From assembly GCF_004117855.1 (NCBI RefSeq), contig NZ_QWBW01000043.1, forward strand, positions 1-38,041: DNA of 38,041 nt. The letters run 5' to 3'. The DNA is from Modicisalibacter coralii (GTDB lineage Bacteria; Pseudomonadota; Gammaproteobacteria; Pseudomonadales; Halomonadaceae). Of this stretch, positions 26,951-37,536 are shown piece after piece; positions within the stretch are counted from its first letter, which is position 1, and every line of letters starts with the position of its first letter. The translations under genes and the position numbers were made by a program. The notes under the pieces were generated by a model. That model saw only the letters and a list, made by a program, of their open reading frames with translations, was not told where the DNA came from and ran no database searches.

Positions 26951-27693
26951 CGCTGACTCTCGACGGCCTGTCGGCCCGCTACGGCCGGCGTCAGATTCTC
27001 GCCGGGATCACCACGCCCCCTTTCACCGGGGGGCAGGTCGTGGCCCTGCTCGGCCCCAATGCCGCCGGCAAGTCGACGCTCTTCCGGCGCATCCTCGGCT
27101 TGCTGGAGGGCAGCGGCGAGGTGCGTATCGAGGGCGCGACCAGCGAGCGCCCGGTCGCCTACATGCCCCAGGAAACCGGCGCCAGCGCGGTCCTGACGGT
27201 CTACGAGTCGGTGCTGCTGGCACGCATGCAGGGGCGCAGCCTCAAGGTCGCCGACGACGACCTTCAGGCGGTGGAGCGGGCCCTGGACGATCTCGGCATC
27301 AGCACGCTCGGCGCGCGCGACATCGATGATCTCAGCGGCGGGCAGCGCCAACTGGTGAGTGCGGCCCAGGCGCTGGTCCAGGCTCCCGACATCCTCTTGC
27401 TCGACGAGCCCACCTCGGCGCTCGACCTGCACCGCCAGATCAGCCTGCTGAGCATCCTGCGACGGCTGGCCCGCGAGCGCGGGATGCTGGTCATCGCCTC
27501 GTTGCACGACCTGGGCCATGCGCTGCGCTTCACCGACGAGGCACTGATTCTCGAGAACGGCGGGATGATCGCCTGCGGACCGACCGAGCGCGTGGTCACG
27601 CCGGCCCTGTTGCGGCAGACCTTCCGGGTCGAGGCGCGTATCGAACCCTGTTCCCAGGGCCGCCCCCAGCTCATTGTCGAAGCGGCCGTCTGA
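26944..27693 (+). CDS. FepC/FecE-type ABC importer ATPase
   Basis: A 249-residue ATPase energising the importer. Walker A is GPNAAGKST (36-44; Ala replaces the commoner Gly), Q-loop MPQETG, signature LSGGQRQ, Walker B ILLLDEPTSALD and H-loop ASLHD. The ATG at 26944 has AAGAAGG upstream and overlaps the permease stop. The 3' end overlaps the convergent EamA gene by 23 bases, so the two cannot be separated by a terminator of ordinary size. Confidence 0.94.
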   Translation: MVTLTLDGLSARYGRRQILAGITTPPFTGGQVVALLGPNAAGKSTLFRRILGLLEGSGEVRIEGATSERPVAYMPQETGASAVLTVYESVLLARMQGRSLKVADDDLQAVERALDDLGISTLGARDIDDLSGGQRQLVSAAQALVQAPDILLLDEPTSALDLHRQISLLSILRRLARERGMLVIASLHDLGHALRFTDEALILENGGMIACGPTERVVTPALLRQTFRVEARIEPCSQGRPQLIVEAAV

Positions 27694-28567
27694 AACCTCG
27701 CCCCTCGAACGCCGCCAGCGCGGCGCCCCCCGCCACGAACGGCAAGGCCAGCAGGAAACCCGGCGAGAGCGGCTGGCCGAACAGCCAGAGATCCGCCAGC
27801 ACCGGCCAGATCAGCGCCACATACTCGAAGGGAGCCAGGCGCGAGACCTCGGCGTAACGCAGCGCCAGGGTCATGCAGATATGCGCCGCCCCGCCGAACA
27901 GCCCCGAGAGTACCAGCAACCCCAGGGTCGGCCAGGCCGTCTCCACCCACCCCAGCGGCAGGGTCGCCAGGCCCGCCAGGGCCGTGACCAGCACGAAGTA
28001 GAAGGCGATCGAGGCCGCGGTTTCGGTGCGCGAGATGCGGCGTACGGTCAGCAATGCCCCGGCCGTCAGCAGCGCCGCCAGGAGCCCCAGGGCATAGCCC
28101 AGCAGGCGCCCATCCATCTGGCCCTGCAGCTCGGGCAGCACCAGGGCCGCCACGCCCACCAGCACCAGGCTCAATGCCACCGCCCGGTGCAGGCTGAAAC
28201 GTTCGCCCAGCAACAGCACGCCCCCGACGGCCATGGCCACGGGGGACAACTGTGCCAGCAGCGTCGCCTCGGCCACCGGCAACCGCGCCACAGCGGCGAA
28301 CGAGGCGAACATCGCCGCCGCCCCCAGCCCCGAGCGCATCAGGTGCCCCAGCGGGCGCCGGGTGGCCAGGGCACGCGGGAACTCCCGGCGCCAGATCATG
28401 AAGGCCACGATCGGCAGCAGCGCGAAGGCCGAGCGGAAAAACACCGTCTGCCCCAGGGGCACCTCGGTACTGACCGCCTTGACGCATACCATCATGCCGG
28501 TGAAGAGCAGGCCCGACAGCAGCCTGAGTAGAATGCCGGCCAGCGGGCGCTCGGCGGTGTCGTGCAT
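27671..28567 (-). CDS. EamA/DMT-family transporter 1
   Basis: A 298-residue membrane protein with ten predicted helices in two EamA repeats (for example GLLFTGMMVCVKAVSTEVP near the N-terminus, and LLSGLFGGAAHICMTLALRYAEVS in the second half). DMT proteins export or exchange metabolites, amino acids or drugs; the substrate is not evident. The ATG at 28567 is chosen; a TTG five codons upstream (28582) is an alternative and neither has a strong ribosome-binding site. Convergent with the ABC ATPase, overlapping it by 23 bases. Confidence 0.88.
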   Translation of the reverse strand: MHDTAERPLAGILLRLLSGLLFTGMMVCVKAVSTEVPLGQTVFFRSAFALLPIVAFMIWRREFPRALATRRPLGHLMRSGLGAAAMFASFAAVARLPVAEATLLAQLSPVAMAVGGVLLLGERFSLHRAVALSLVLVGVAALVLPELQGQMDGRLLGYALGLLAALLTAGALLTVRRISRTETAASIAFYFVLVTALAGLATLPLGWVETAWPTLGLLVLSGLFGGAAHICMTLALRYAEVSRLAPFEYVALIWPVLADLWLFGQPLSPGFLLALPFVAGGAALAAFEGRGFRRPLRQ

Positions 28568-28650
28568 CTCGATGTTGTCCAACCTGCGAAGTGAAAAGCG
28601 CCTGCCGGCACGCCAAGGCGTTTCCCGGCGGCCGCCTCGAGGCGCTGCTG

Positions 28651-28656
28651 ATTATA
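28651..28656 (-). promoter_or_regulatory. candidate -10 element for EamA transporter 1
   Basis: A perfect TATAAT on the minus strand, about 84 bases before the transporter start, without a convincing -35. The leader it would make is GC-rich and could fold. Confidence 0.35.
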
Positions 28657-28684
28657 CCGGTGCACTGCCATGGCGTCTGTCATG

Positions 28685-28706
28685 CCGTCGGGAAAACGCC
28701 CGACGG
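28685..28706 (-). terminator. hairpin after EamA transporter 2
   Basis: An 8-bp stem CCGTCGGG/CCCGACGG with a 6-base loop starts two bases after the transporter stop. It lacks a T-run, so termination may be weak and read-through into EamA transporter 1 is possible. Confidence 0.45.
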
Positions 28707-28707
28707 G

Positions 28708-29688
28708 TCATGGCCGACGAGTCCCGTGCTTGCCGATGGCGGCGGGAGCCACGGCCGGGCGATCGCCGGTCGCCCCGCCTTCGCGCTGCGCCGCATCACG
28801 ACGCAGCAGCAGGACGATCGCGGCGATCACCAGGAGACTGCCGGGTAGCCACTGCCAGCCGATGTGCCGGGGCTCGCGAACGAACAGCACCAACATCGAG
28901 ACGAACGGCACCAGATAGCCATAGGCGGTGACGGCGGCCGGTGTCAGCACCGCCGTGGCGCGCTGCTGCAACCAGAAGGTCAGCCCGCTGGAGAACAGCC
29001 CCAGATAGACCAGCAGGGTGACGTCGCCGAGAGTCATGCCGGTCAGGTGGCCCGGCGTCTCCCCGACCAGCCCCAGCAGACCGATCAGGCCGCCGCCGAC
29101 CAGCAGGCTCCAGAAGGTGCGCAGTCCCGCACTCGGCGACAGCCAGCCGCGCGCCAGCCCCCACTTGCTGAGCACCGGGTACAGCGCGGACGCCACGCAG
29201 CCGAGGAAGAACGCCGCCTCGCCGAGGCCGAAGCGCATGCCGTCGAGCCGCCCGCCGGATTCCGCCCAGGCCAGGCCCAGCGCGCCGATCGCCCCCAGCA
29301 GCAGCACACCCGGCAGCCGCCAGGCCAGTCTCTCGACGCGAAACACCAGGCCCAGGCCGAAGGCCAGCAGCGGCACGCTGACGAAGAGCGTTGCCATCGA
29401 CAGCGCCGTGGCGCGGTGCGCCGCCCAGAACATGGTGCCGAAGAATCCCGCCAGGCACAGTCCCATGACCGCGTAGAGCGCCAGCCCTGCCCCACCCGGC
29501 CAGCGATCGGTGGAGCGCAGCAGCAGCGGTGACAGGGCCAGCGCGGCGATGGCGAAACGTAACGCGGTCAGCAGCAACGGCGGCAGCCCCTCGCTCATCA
29601 GCCCCACGGCGGGGAACGACAACCCCACCAGCAGCGCCCACAGCATCATCCCCAGGTGGGCGCGGGCGACGTCGCGGCTAGACGTCAT
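28708..29688 (-). CDS. EamA/DMT-family transporter 2
   Basis: A 326-residue membrane protein with ten predicted helices in two EamA repeats (HLGMMLWALLVGLSFPAVGL near residue 11; GLFSSGLTFWLQQRATAVLTP in the second half). The ATG at 29688 has GGAGG six bases upstream and lies inside the end of the MarR gene, overlapping it by 11 bases, so the pair is co-translated. The tail after the last helix (RRDAAQREGGATGD and on) is charged. A regulator-coupled DMT transporter suggests an efflux pump controlled by its substrate; the substrate is unknown. It is only distantly like transporter 1. Confidence 0.88.
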   Translation of the reverse strand: MTSSRDVARAHLGMMLWALLVGLSFPAVGLMSEGLPPLLLTALRFAIAALALSPLLLRSTDRWPGGAGLALYAVMGLCLAGFFGTMFWAAHRATALSMATLFVSVPLLAFGLGLVFRVERLAWRLPGVLLLGAIGALGLAWAESGGRLDGMRFGLGEAAFFLGCVASALYPVLSKWGLARGWLSPSAGLRTFWSLLVGGGLIGLLGLVGETPGHLTGMTLGDVTLLVYLGLFSSGLTFWLQQRATAVLTPAAVTAYGYLVPFVSMLVLFVREPRHIGWQWLPGSLLVIAAIVLLLRRDAAQREGGATGDRPAVAPAAIGKHGTRRP

Positions 29689-30196
29689 CGGTCGCCTCCA
29701 GCGGGAGCAGCAGGGTGCGCAGGGCATCGGCCAGGGCCTGCTTCTGGGTGTCATCGAGCGGCGCCTGGAGTGCCCGCAACGTCGTCAGGTAGTCGTCGAG
29801 CAGATCCAGGAACAGCCGCTCGCCGGCCGCGCTGAGCTGGATCAGCACGCTACGCCGATCCTCGGGGTTGGCCGTGCGCCGGATCAGTCCGGCACCCTCG
29901 AGGCGGTCCAGACGATGGGTCATGGCCCCCGAACTGAGCACCGCGGCGCTGCGCAGGGCGTTGGGAGTGAGCCCCCGGGCGTCGCCGCTGCGGTAGAGCG
30001 TCGCCAGCAGATCGAACTCTCCCTCGTGCAGGCCGTGCTCGCGGAATACCCGGGTGACCCGGCGATCGACGTACTTCGACAGCCGATACAGGCGGGTGAA
30101 CAGCGCCATGGGCGAGGCATCCCGATCGGGCGCCGCCGACTGCCACTGGCGCAGCACGCCGTCGACATGATCGCCGCCGGGATAACCCAGGCTCAT
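29678..30196 (-). CDS. MarR-family transcriptional regulator
   Basis: A 172-residue winged-helix repressor that probably controls its own operon and the overlapping EamA exporter. It shows EFDLLATLYRSG (about 60-71), the recognition-helix region LTPNALRSAAVLSSGAMTHRLDRLEGAGLI and the wing RTANPEDRRSVLIQLS. The first 30 residues are a longer N-terminal extension than in MarR itself. Its ATG overlaps the stop of the 26-codon leader ORF by 4 bases. The upstream palindrome at 30314-30328 is the likely operator. Confidence 0.9.
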   Translation of the reverse strand: MSLGYPGGDHVDGVLRQWQSAAPDRDASPMALFTRLYRLSKYVDRRVTRVFREHGLHEGEFDLLATLYRSGDARGLTPNALRSAAVLSSGAMTHRLDRLEGAGLIRRTANPEDRRSVLIQLSAAGERLFLDLLDDYLTTLRALQAPLDDTQKQALADALRTLLLPLEATDDV

Positions 30197-30273
30197 CGCT
30201 CACCCCCGCGTCCACCGCGTTGCGTCCGCCGACGCTTCTGCCCGACTCCTGCCTCGACGACGTCGATTCGCAT
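30193..30273 (-). CDS. 26-residue Arg-rich leader ORF ahead of marR
   Basis: An ATG at 30273 with GGAGAG five bases upstream opens a 26-codon frame ending in TGA at 30193. Its stop overlaps the MarR start as ATGA. The peptide begins MRIDVVEAGVGQKRRR and its C-terminal half is nearly all R, G, Q and E (7 Arg in the last 13 residues). It is the first ORF after the TATAAT at 30301. A regulatory leader or a translational coupler is inferred; I recognise no family. Confidence 0.45.
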   Translation of the reverse strand: MRIDVVEAGVGQKRRRTQRGGRGGER

Positions 30274-30300
30274 GACCGCTCTCCCGATTGGAATACCGGC

Positions 30301-30328
30301 ATTATAGTTTCAAATAAAGAATCTTTAT
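30301..30328 (-). promoter_or_regulatory. marR operon promoter and palindromic operator
   Basis: On the minus strand a perfect TATAAT (30301-30306) lies eight bases from the perfect palindrome ATAAAGA-A-TCTTTAT (30314-30328), which covers the region where the -35 would be. The operator is AT-rich within GC-rich DNA. This is the usual position for a MarR dimer site. The remaining parts of the 30197-30510 gap hold the leader ORF and the dnaJ terminator. Confidence 0.65.
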
Positions 30329-30444
30329 GCAGAACCAAATGCGTAGGCAGGAGCGCTATCCGTCCCACCCCGGCCGAGTCCACTCGCCCGCCGAAGGACA
30401 GCAGGCCCTGACCGCCCAGCGTGGCGAGCAACCCGGTGCGCCAT

Positions 30445-30487
30445 GAAAGCACGAGGCCCCGACTCGCCAGGAGCGAGCGGGGCCTCG
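30445..30487 (-). terminator. dnaJ terminator
   Basis: CGAGGCCCCG-A-CTCG (30452-30466) pairs with CGAG-CGGGGCCTCG (30474-30487), a 14-bp stem with one bulged base, 24 bases after the dnaJ stop. On the minus strand a short TGCTTTC follows, so the T-run is weak. Confidence 0.7.
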
Positions 30488-30510
30488 ATTCGGCCGGGTC
30501 GGAAGACGCC

Positions 30511-31659
30511 TTACGGCTTCATGTCCTCGAAGAACTTCTTCACGCCGTCGAAGAAGCTCGACTTCTTCGGCGAGTGATGGCTGTTACTGCCGTCGAGGCT
30601 CTCCTGGAAGCGGCGCAACAGATCCTTCTGCTCGTCGCTGAGATGGACCGGCGTCTCGACCAGGACCTTGCACAGCAGATCGCCGGCCGGGCCGCCGCGT
30701 ACCGGCTTGACGCCCTTGCCGCGCAGCCGGAACAGCTTGCCGGTCTGGGTCTCGGGCGGGATCTTCAGCTTGACCCGGCCGTCGAGCGTCGGCACTTCCA
30801 GCTCACCGCCCAGCGCGGCGTCGACGAAGTTGATCGGCACCTCGCAGTGCAGGTGGCGACCTTCGCGCTCGAAGATCGGGTGGGGCTTGATCGCCACCTG
30901 GACGTAGAGATCGCCCTCCGGGCCGCCGTTGGCCCCGGCCTCGCCCTCGCCGTTGAGACGGATGCGATCGCCGGTATCCACGCCGGCGGGGATCTTCACC
31001 GACAGCGTACGGGTCTCGCGCACCCGCCCCTCGCCATGGCACTCGCGGCACGGCACCTTGATGGTCTGGCCGGCGCCGTGACAGGTCGGGCAGGTCTGCT
31101 GCACGGCGAAGAAGCCCTGCTGCATGCGCACCTGGCCCATGCCGTGACAGGTCGGGCAGGTCTCCTTGCTGGAGCCGGGTTCGGCGCCGGTGGCGTCGCA
31201 GTGGCCGCAGGCCACGTGGCGCGGCACGCGGATGTCGACGGTGGTGCCGGAGACCGCGTCCTCGAGATCGAGCTCGAGGTTGTAGCGCAGGTCGGCGCCG
31301 CGTTGCGGGGCGTTGGGATTGCGCCGTCCGCCGCCACCACCGAAGATGTCGCCGAACACGTCGCCGAAGATGTCGCTGAACCCGCCGGCACCGCCGCCGC
31401 CGAAGCCGCCGCCACCGAAACCGCCACCCTGGCCGTCGACGCCGGCATGGCCGAACTGGTCGTAGGCCGCGCGCTTCTCGTCGTCGGTCAGGACCTCGTA
31501 GGCCTCGGAAACCTCGCGGAACTTCTCGGCCGCGGTGTCGTCGTCCGGATTGCGGTCCGGATGGTATTTCTGGGCGAGTCGTCGGTAGGCCTTCTTGATC
31601 TCTTTCTGATCAGCTCCGCGCTCGACGCCCAGCACTTCATAGTAGTCACGCTTGGACAT
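30511..31659 (-). CDS. dnaJ: molecular chaperone DnaJ
   Basis: A 382-residue Hsp40 that delivers clients to DnaK and stimulates its ATPase. The J domain (1-70) holds HPD at 33-35. A Gly/Phe-rich segment follows (about 75-110). The zinc region has four CxxCxGxG motifs: [24 protein letters not shown] and CRECHGEG. The C-terminal beta domains follow. It starts 89 bases after dnaK and its start ATG is clear. Confidence 0.98.
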   Translation of the reverse strand: MSKRDYYEVLGVERGADQKEIKKAYRRLAQKYHPDRNPDDDTAAEKFREVSEAYEVLTDDEKRAAYDQFGHAGVDGQGGGFGGGGFGGGGAGGFSDIFGDVFGDIFGGGGGRRNPNAPQRGADLRYNLELDLEDAVSGTTVDIRVPRHVACGHCDATGAEPGSSKETCPTCHGMGQVRMQQGFFAVQQTCPTCHGAGQTIKVPCRECHGEGRVRETRTLSVKIPAGVDTGDRIRLNGEGEAGANGGPEGDLYVQVAIKPHPIFEREGRHLHCEVPINFVDAALGGELEVPTLDGRVKLKIPPETQTGKLFRLRGKGVKPVRGGPAGDLLCKVLVETPVHLSDEQKDLLRRFQESLDGSNSHHSPKKSSFFDGVKKFFEDMKP

Positions 31660-31748
31660 GGATCTTGTCCGCCTCCGTGTCGGGTCACGGAAACAGCGAC
31701 GCGGGAGTCATGCCCCCGCGCCGCCGGTCGCCGTGGAATCAGACGTGG

Positions 31749-33683
<1,935 letters not shown>

Positions 33684-33748
33684 GTAAACACCTCGAAGAA
33701 TCGTTGCTTGCTGTTCCGTGCGGCACCCTCGCCGCGACTTTGTCGTCT

Positions 33749-33776
33749 ATGTGGGGGCTAAGCGGCGTCTTTCAAG
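33749..33776 (-). promoter_or_regulatory. sigma-32 promoter of dnaK-dnaJ
   Basis: On the minus strand CTTGAAA (33770-33776, perfect) and CCCCACAT (33749-33756) are 13 bases apart. The start of transcription would be about 60 bases before dnaK. Confidence 0.75.
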
Positions 33777-33806
33777 GGCCTGCGCCCCGCTCGTTCGCTT
33801 GAACGG

Positions 33807-34442
33807 TCACTGCGCCGCCTGGCTGACCACGACCATGGCCGGGCGGACCAGGCGACCGTTGAGCAGGTAGCCCTTCTGCATGACATCGATCACCGTGTTG
33901 GGCTCGACATCGGGATTGGGCACCATGGCCATGGCCTCGTGGTACTGCGGGTCGAACGGTTCGCCGTGCGGTTCGACCGCCTCGACCCCGAACTTGGCCA
34001 GCACGTCGAGCTGCAGCTTCAGTGTCATCGACACCCCCTCGCGATGCGCCTCGGTGGCGTCCTCGCCCATCGTCTCGAGGGCCTTCTCCAGGCTGTCGAT
34101 CACCGGCAGCAGTTCCTTGACGAACTTCTCGAGGGCGAACTTGCGAGCCTTCTCGACGTCCTGCTCGGCGCGCCGGCGCACGTTCTGGGCCTCGGCGGCG
34201 GCGCGCATCGACTGATCCTTGGCCTCCGCCAGCGCCTCCTCGAGTTCCTCGACCTTGGCCGCCAGGACCTCCGCTTCGGGATTGGTCATCGCCTCGGCAT
34301 CGCTGGCCGCTTCCTCGGCAGCGGCTTCCTCGGCGGCATCGGCCTCGTCGAGCCGGCCCTCGAGAGGCTCCTCCTGCGGCTCGGCGCCCTGCTCGGCGCG
34401 TTGCAGTTCCTCGTCCAGCGGCGTCTGTGGGTCTTTGGCCAT
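33807..34442 (-). CDS. grpE: nucleotide exchange factor GrpE
   Basis: A 211-residue dimeric exchange factor for DnaK. It has an acidic N-terminal tail (about 1-60), a long coiled-coil helix, then the wing domain with [18 protein letters not shown] and the C-terminal [20 protein letters not shown], typical of GrpE. The ATG at 34442 has AGGAG six bases upstream; an in-frame ATG 15 codons earlier is not needed. It is the first gene of the heat-shock cluster and divergent from recN. Confidence 0.97.
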   Translation of the reverse strand: MAKDPQTPLDEELQRAEQGAEPQEEPLEGRLDEADAAEEAAAEEAASDAEAMTNPEAEVLAAKVEELEEALAEAKDQSMRAAAEAQNVRRRAEQDVEKARKFALEKFVKELLPVIDSLEKALETMGEDATEAHREGVSMTLKLQLDVLAKFGVEAVEPHGEPFDPQYHEAMAMVPNPDVEPNTVIDVMQKGYLLNGRLVRPAMVVVSQAAQ

Positions 34443-34500
34443 GTCGCTCTCCTGAAAGTCGTCCCGCGCCAGAGCGCGGGGATTCATCGGTTTGCCCCCT

Positions 34501-34528
34501 ATATGGGGATGACGACGACGATCTCAAG
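34501..34528 (-). promoter_or_regulatory. sigma-32 promoter of grpE
   Basis: On the minus strand CTTGAGA (34522-34528) and CCCCATAT (34501-34508, perfect) are 13 bases apart, close to the sigma-32 consensus. Confidence 0.8.
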
Positions 34529-34554
34529 GCGCAACGGCACCACCACCACGTGCA

Positions 34555-34591
34555 TTGCAGCCACGCCATGGACTACTGTATAAACACACAG
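34555..34591 (+). promoter_or_regulatory. recN promoter with LexA box
   Basis: TTGCAG (34555-34560) and TATAAA (34579-34584) are 18 bases apart. The SOS box CTGT-N8-ACAG at 34576-34591 covers the -10, the site where LexA would block RNA polymerase. It is about 40 bases before the recN start. Confidence 0.8.
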
Positions 34592-34627
34592 AACCGTTCC
34601 GCGCCGATCCCGTTTCCGGAGGTGGCC

Positions 34628-36301
34628 ATGCTGGTGCAACTTGCGATTCGCGACTTCGCCATCGTCGAGCGTCTCGACCTCGATCTTCAGGGCGGCATGA
34701 CCGCCATCACCGGCGAGACCGGGGCCGGCAAGTCGATCCTTCTCGACGCCCTGGGGCTGTGCCTGGGCGAGCGTGCCGATGCCGGCAGCGTGCGTCACGG
34801 CGCCAAGCGGGCCGATCTCAGCGCCCGCTTCGATGTCACCCGTCTGCCCGCCGCCCGGGCCTGGCTCGAGGAACGCGAACTGCCCAGCGACGACTGCCTG
34901 CTGCGCCGGGTGGTCACCAGCGCCGGCCGCTCCAAGGCGTGGATCAACGGCCAGCTCTGCACCATCGGCGACCTGAAGGCGCTGGGCGAGACGCTGATCG
35001 AGATTCACGGCCAGCACGCCCACCAGGCACTCTTGCGCGAGGAGACCCACCGCCGGTTGCTCGACGAGTTCGCCGGCCTGAGCGGTGAAGTGAGCGAACT
35101 CGGCGAGACCTTTCGCCACTGGCAGGGCCTGCGCCGTCGGCTCAAGCAGCTCGCCGACACCAGCGATGAGTTGCAGGCGCGTCGGCAGCTGTTGCGTTAT
35201 CAGGTCGAGGAGCTCGATCAACTGGCGCTGGCCGAGGGCGAGCTGGAGTCGCTGGAGAACGAGCAGGAAGCCCTGGCCCACGCCGAGCAGATCCTCGCCG
35301 ACACCCAGTTCGCGGTGGAATGTTGCGACAACGACGAAGGTGGCGCCCTGAGCCTGCTGCATCAGGCGCTGAGCCGTCTCGAGGCACTGCCCGGCGCCGA
35401 ACGCGGTCCGCTCGCCGAAGCCCGGGGGATGCTCGGCGACGCCCGCATCCAGATCGAGGAAGCCGCCCGCGAGCTGACGCATTTCGCCGAGCATACCGAA
35501 CTCGATCCCGAGCGACTGGCGCATGTCGAGGAACGCCTCGGCGAGGTTCACCGTATCGCCCGCAAGCACCACATCATGCCCGAGGAGCTGGTCGAACTGC
35601 ACGCCACGCTGGGCAAGGAGCTGGCCTCCCTGGAAGGCAGCGATCAGGACCTCGATGCCCTGACCCGTGACGTCGAGACAGCCCGCGACAGCTATCGACA
35701 GCAGGCGCGACGCCTCGGCGAGGCACGCCGTCAGGCGGCCACCGCCTTCGCCGAGGAGGTACAGTCCCAGTTGGGTTTCCTGGCCATGGGCAAGGCGCAC
35801 TTCGCGGTGGATGTCGAAACCCGCGACACGCCGCAGCCCGAAGGCCTCGAGAGCGTACGTTTCCTGATCAGCGCCAATCCCGGCCAGCCCCCACGGCCGC
35901 TGACCAAGGTGGCCTCCGGCGGCGAACTCTCGCGCATCAGTCTGGCGATTCAGGTGGTCGCCGCCACCCACAGCACCATCAGCACCCTGGTCTTCGACGA
36001 GGTGGATGTCGGGGTCTCAGGGGCCACGGCCGAGATCGTCGGGCAGCTGCTGCGCCGCCTCGGCGACAGCGGTCAGGTGATGACCGTGACCCACCTGCCG
36101 CAGGTCGCCGCCCAGGCGCACCATCATCTGCACATCGAGAAGCAGACCGAAAAGGATACCACCCTGACCCAGATGGCCCTGCTCGACAGCGCCGGCCGGG
36201 TCCGCGAGCTGGCTCGCATGCTCGGCGGCGTCACCCTGTCCGACCGCACACTGGCCCACGCCCGCGAGATGCTCGACGCCAGTCAGCGCGCCCCGCACTG
36301 A
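34628..36301 (+). CDS. recN: DNA repair protein RecN
   Basis: A 557-residue SMC-like ATPase active in double-strand break repair. The N-terminal Walker A is GETGAGKS (29-36), followed by a coiled-coil domain with zinc-free central helices, and at the C-terminus the signature ASGGELSR and Walker B LVFDEVDVG. The start ATG at 34628 has GGAGG upstream. It is SOS-controlled, as shown by the LexA box, and has a terminator directly after it. Confidence 0.97.
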   Translation: MLVQLAIRDFAIVERLDLDLQGGMTAITGETGAGKSILLDALGLCLGERADAGSVRHGAKRADLSARFDVTRLPAARAWLEERELPSDDCLLRRVVTSAGRSKAWINGQLCTIGDLKALGETLIEIHGQHAHQALLREETHRRLLDEFAGLSGEVSELGETFRHWQGLRRRLKQLADTSDELQARRQLLRYQVEELDQLALAEGELESLENEQEALAHAEQILADTQFAVECCDNDEGGALSLLHQALSRLEALPGAERGPLAEARGMLGDARIQIEEAARELTHFAEHTELDPERLAHVEERLGEVHRIARKHHIMPEELVELHATLGKELASLEGSDQDLDALTRDVETARDSYRQQARRLGEARRQAATAFAEEVQSQLGFLAMGKAHFAVDVETRDTPQPEGLESVRFLISANPGQPPRPLTKVASGGELSRISLAIQVVAATHSTISTLVFDEVDVGVSGATAEIVGQLLRRLGDSGQVMTVTHLPQVAAQAHHHLHIEKQTEKDTTLTQMALLDSAGRVRELARMLGGVTLSDRTLAHAREMLDASQRAPH

Positions 36302-36319
36302 GAGCCCCCTTTCATCGCG

Positions 36320-36349
36320 AGCCGGTCAGGGCAGCCTGCCGGCTTTTTT
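36320..36349 (+). terminator. recN terminator
   Basis: AGCCGG (36320-36325) pairs with CCGGCT (36339-36344), with an inner AGG/CCT pairing, followed by TTTTT, 18 bases after the recN stop. Confidence 0.85.
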
Positions 36350-36560
36350 CGTCACATTCGCCAGACCAGGCCGCTCGCCAGGCGCCTCTTACTGATCGAC
36401 ACCTGTCGACGAGCGCGAGCCCCCGGCAAGCACCGAGCCGTGACGTGTTACCATGGGCCCGTCGACGATTCCCGTTCATCGGCGGTATCACCCTTGCCGT
36501 CACCGTCTCCGGATACAACCCCGATTTCATGGCTCGTTCTCCCGCCAAGGCCCGGCCGTC

Positions 36561-37235
36561 TTGATCACCCGACTCCCGCGATGGGTCGAATACGGCGCCC
36601 TCGTGCTGGCGCTGACGGCCGGCTGCATCAATGCCGTGGGCTTGCTGGGATTCACCCATCAGGCCGTCTCCCATCTCTCCGGCACCGCGACCCTGCTGGG
36701 GGCCGGCGCGATCCACGGCCCCCTCGGCGACACGCTCCACCTTGCCGGCGTGCTGCTCAGCTTCCTGCTCGGGGCGGCCCTCTCTGGCGCTCTGCTGTCC
36801 GGTGAGTCGCTGAAACTCGGCCGCCACTACGAGACCCTCCTGGCCATCGAAGGCGGTCTGTTACTAGTGGCGATTCCGGTGCTCCAGGCGGGCTCGCCCT
36901 TCGGCCAGGACATCGCCTCGTTCGCCTGTGGCCTGCAAAATGCCCTGGTCACCACCTACAGCGGCGCCGTGGTCCGTACCACGCATCTCACCGGGATCTT
37001 CACCGACCTCGGCATCATGCTGGGCGCCGTCTGCAAGGGGCGGCCGATCGATCGACGCAAGGTGACGCTACTGTCGATCATCGTCCTGGGCTTCATCCTC
37101 GGGGGAACGCTGGGGGCCTGGCTATTCGTCCGCTTGAGGTTTGCCAGTCTCGCCGTGCCGGCCTTCATCTGCTTCGCCCTGGCCATCGGCTACCGGCGCT
37201 ACTACTTCCTCCACCGTCGGACATCGGGTCGCTAG
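36561..37235 (+). CDS. YoaK/DUF1275 family membrane protein
   Basis: A 224-residue inner-membrane protein with about six membrane helices. DUF1275 features are GCINAVGLLGF (near residue 20), SHLSGTATLLG, QNALVTTYSGAVVRTTHLTG and GTLGAWLF. Function in the family is unknown. The start is tentatively the TTG at 36561 with AAGG upstream, since this begins the family-like sequence. An in-frame ATG at 36453 would add 36 arginine-rich residues and falls within a TGnTACCAT extended -10-like sequence (36445-36454). Confidence 0.75.
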   Translation: MITRLPRWVEYGALVLALTAGCINAVGLLGFTHQAVSHLSGTATLLGAGAIHGPLGDTLHLAGVLLSFLLGAALSGALLSGESLKLGRHYETLLAIEGGLLLVAIPVLQAGSPFGQDIASFACGLQNALVTTYSGAVVRTTHLTGIFTDLGIMLGAVCKGRPIDRRKVTLLSIIVLGFILGGTLGAWLFVRLRFASLAVPAFICFALAIGYRRYYFLHRRTSGR

Positions 37236-37499
37236 GCACGCGCCGGCAAACAGGGATAATCAGGAAAGGGACAAGGGGTGGAGAAGCCAGCTCGCTCGAT
37301 TGCGGCCCGTCAGGGGCGAGCCAAGCACTTGCGTCTGCCGGTGGTGGCGACGGCAGCGACGAACCCGATGGTACTCGTCGACAAGCCGGTAGCGAAGCCG
37401 TCGGCCAACGGCCCGAGCGGTGGCACGGCATCCGGGGAAGGCAGGGTTACAGAGGGCCGGTCGACATCGGCCCGACGGCTTTTCGGTGCCCTGAAACGC
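37236..37499. other. intergenic region before the rRNA operon 3' end
   Basis: No gene supported. A 104-codon plus-strand frame begins here but runs across the 5S rRNA and has no recognisable product. A 10-bp inverted repeat, AAGCCGTCGG (about 37396-37405) against CCGACGGCTT (about 37472-37481), is the only other structure I saw. Confidence 0.5.
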
Positions 37500-37528
37500 A
37501 AAAACCCCAGCCGATTGGCTGGGGTTTT
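37500..37528 (-). terminator. rRNA operon terminator
   Basis: A perfect 12-bp stem AAAACCCCAGCC/GGCTGGGGTTTT with a 4-base loop and flanking T-run on the minus strand, about eight bases past the 5S rRNA. Confidence 0.88.
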
Positions 37529-37536
37529 CGAAAAGA

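Noticed and set aside
36453-36560. A longer N-terminus for the YoaK-family protein
   Set aside because: The 36 added residues are Arg-rich, fall over a promoter-like sequence and precede the family-like start; kept as an alternative only.
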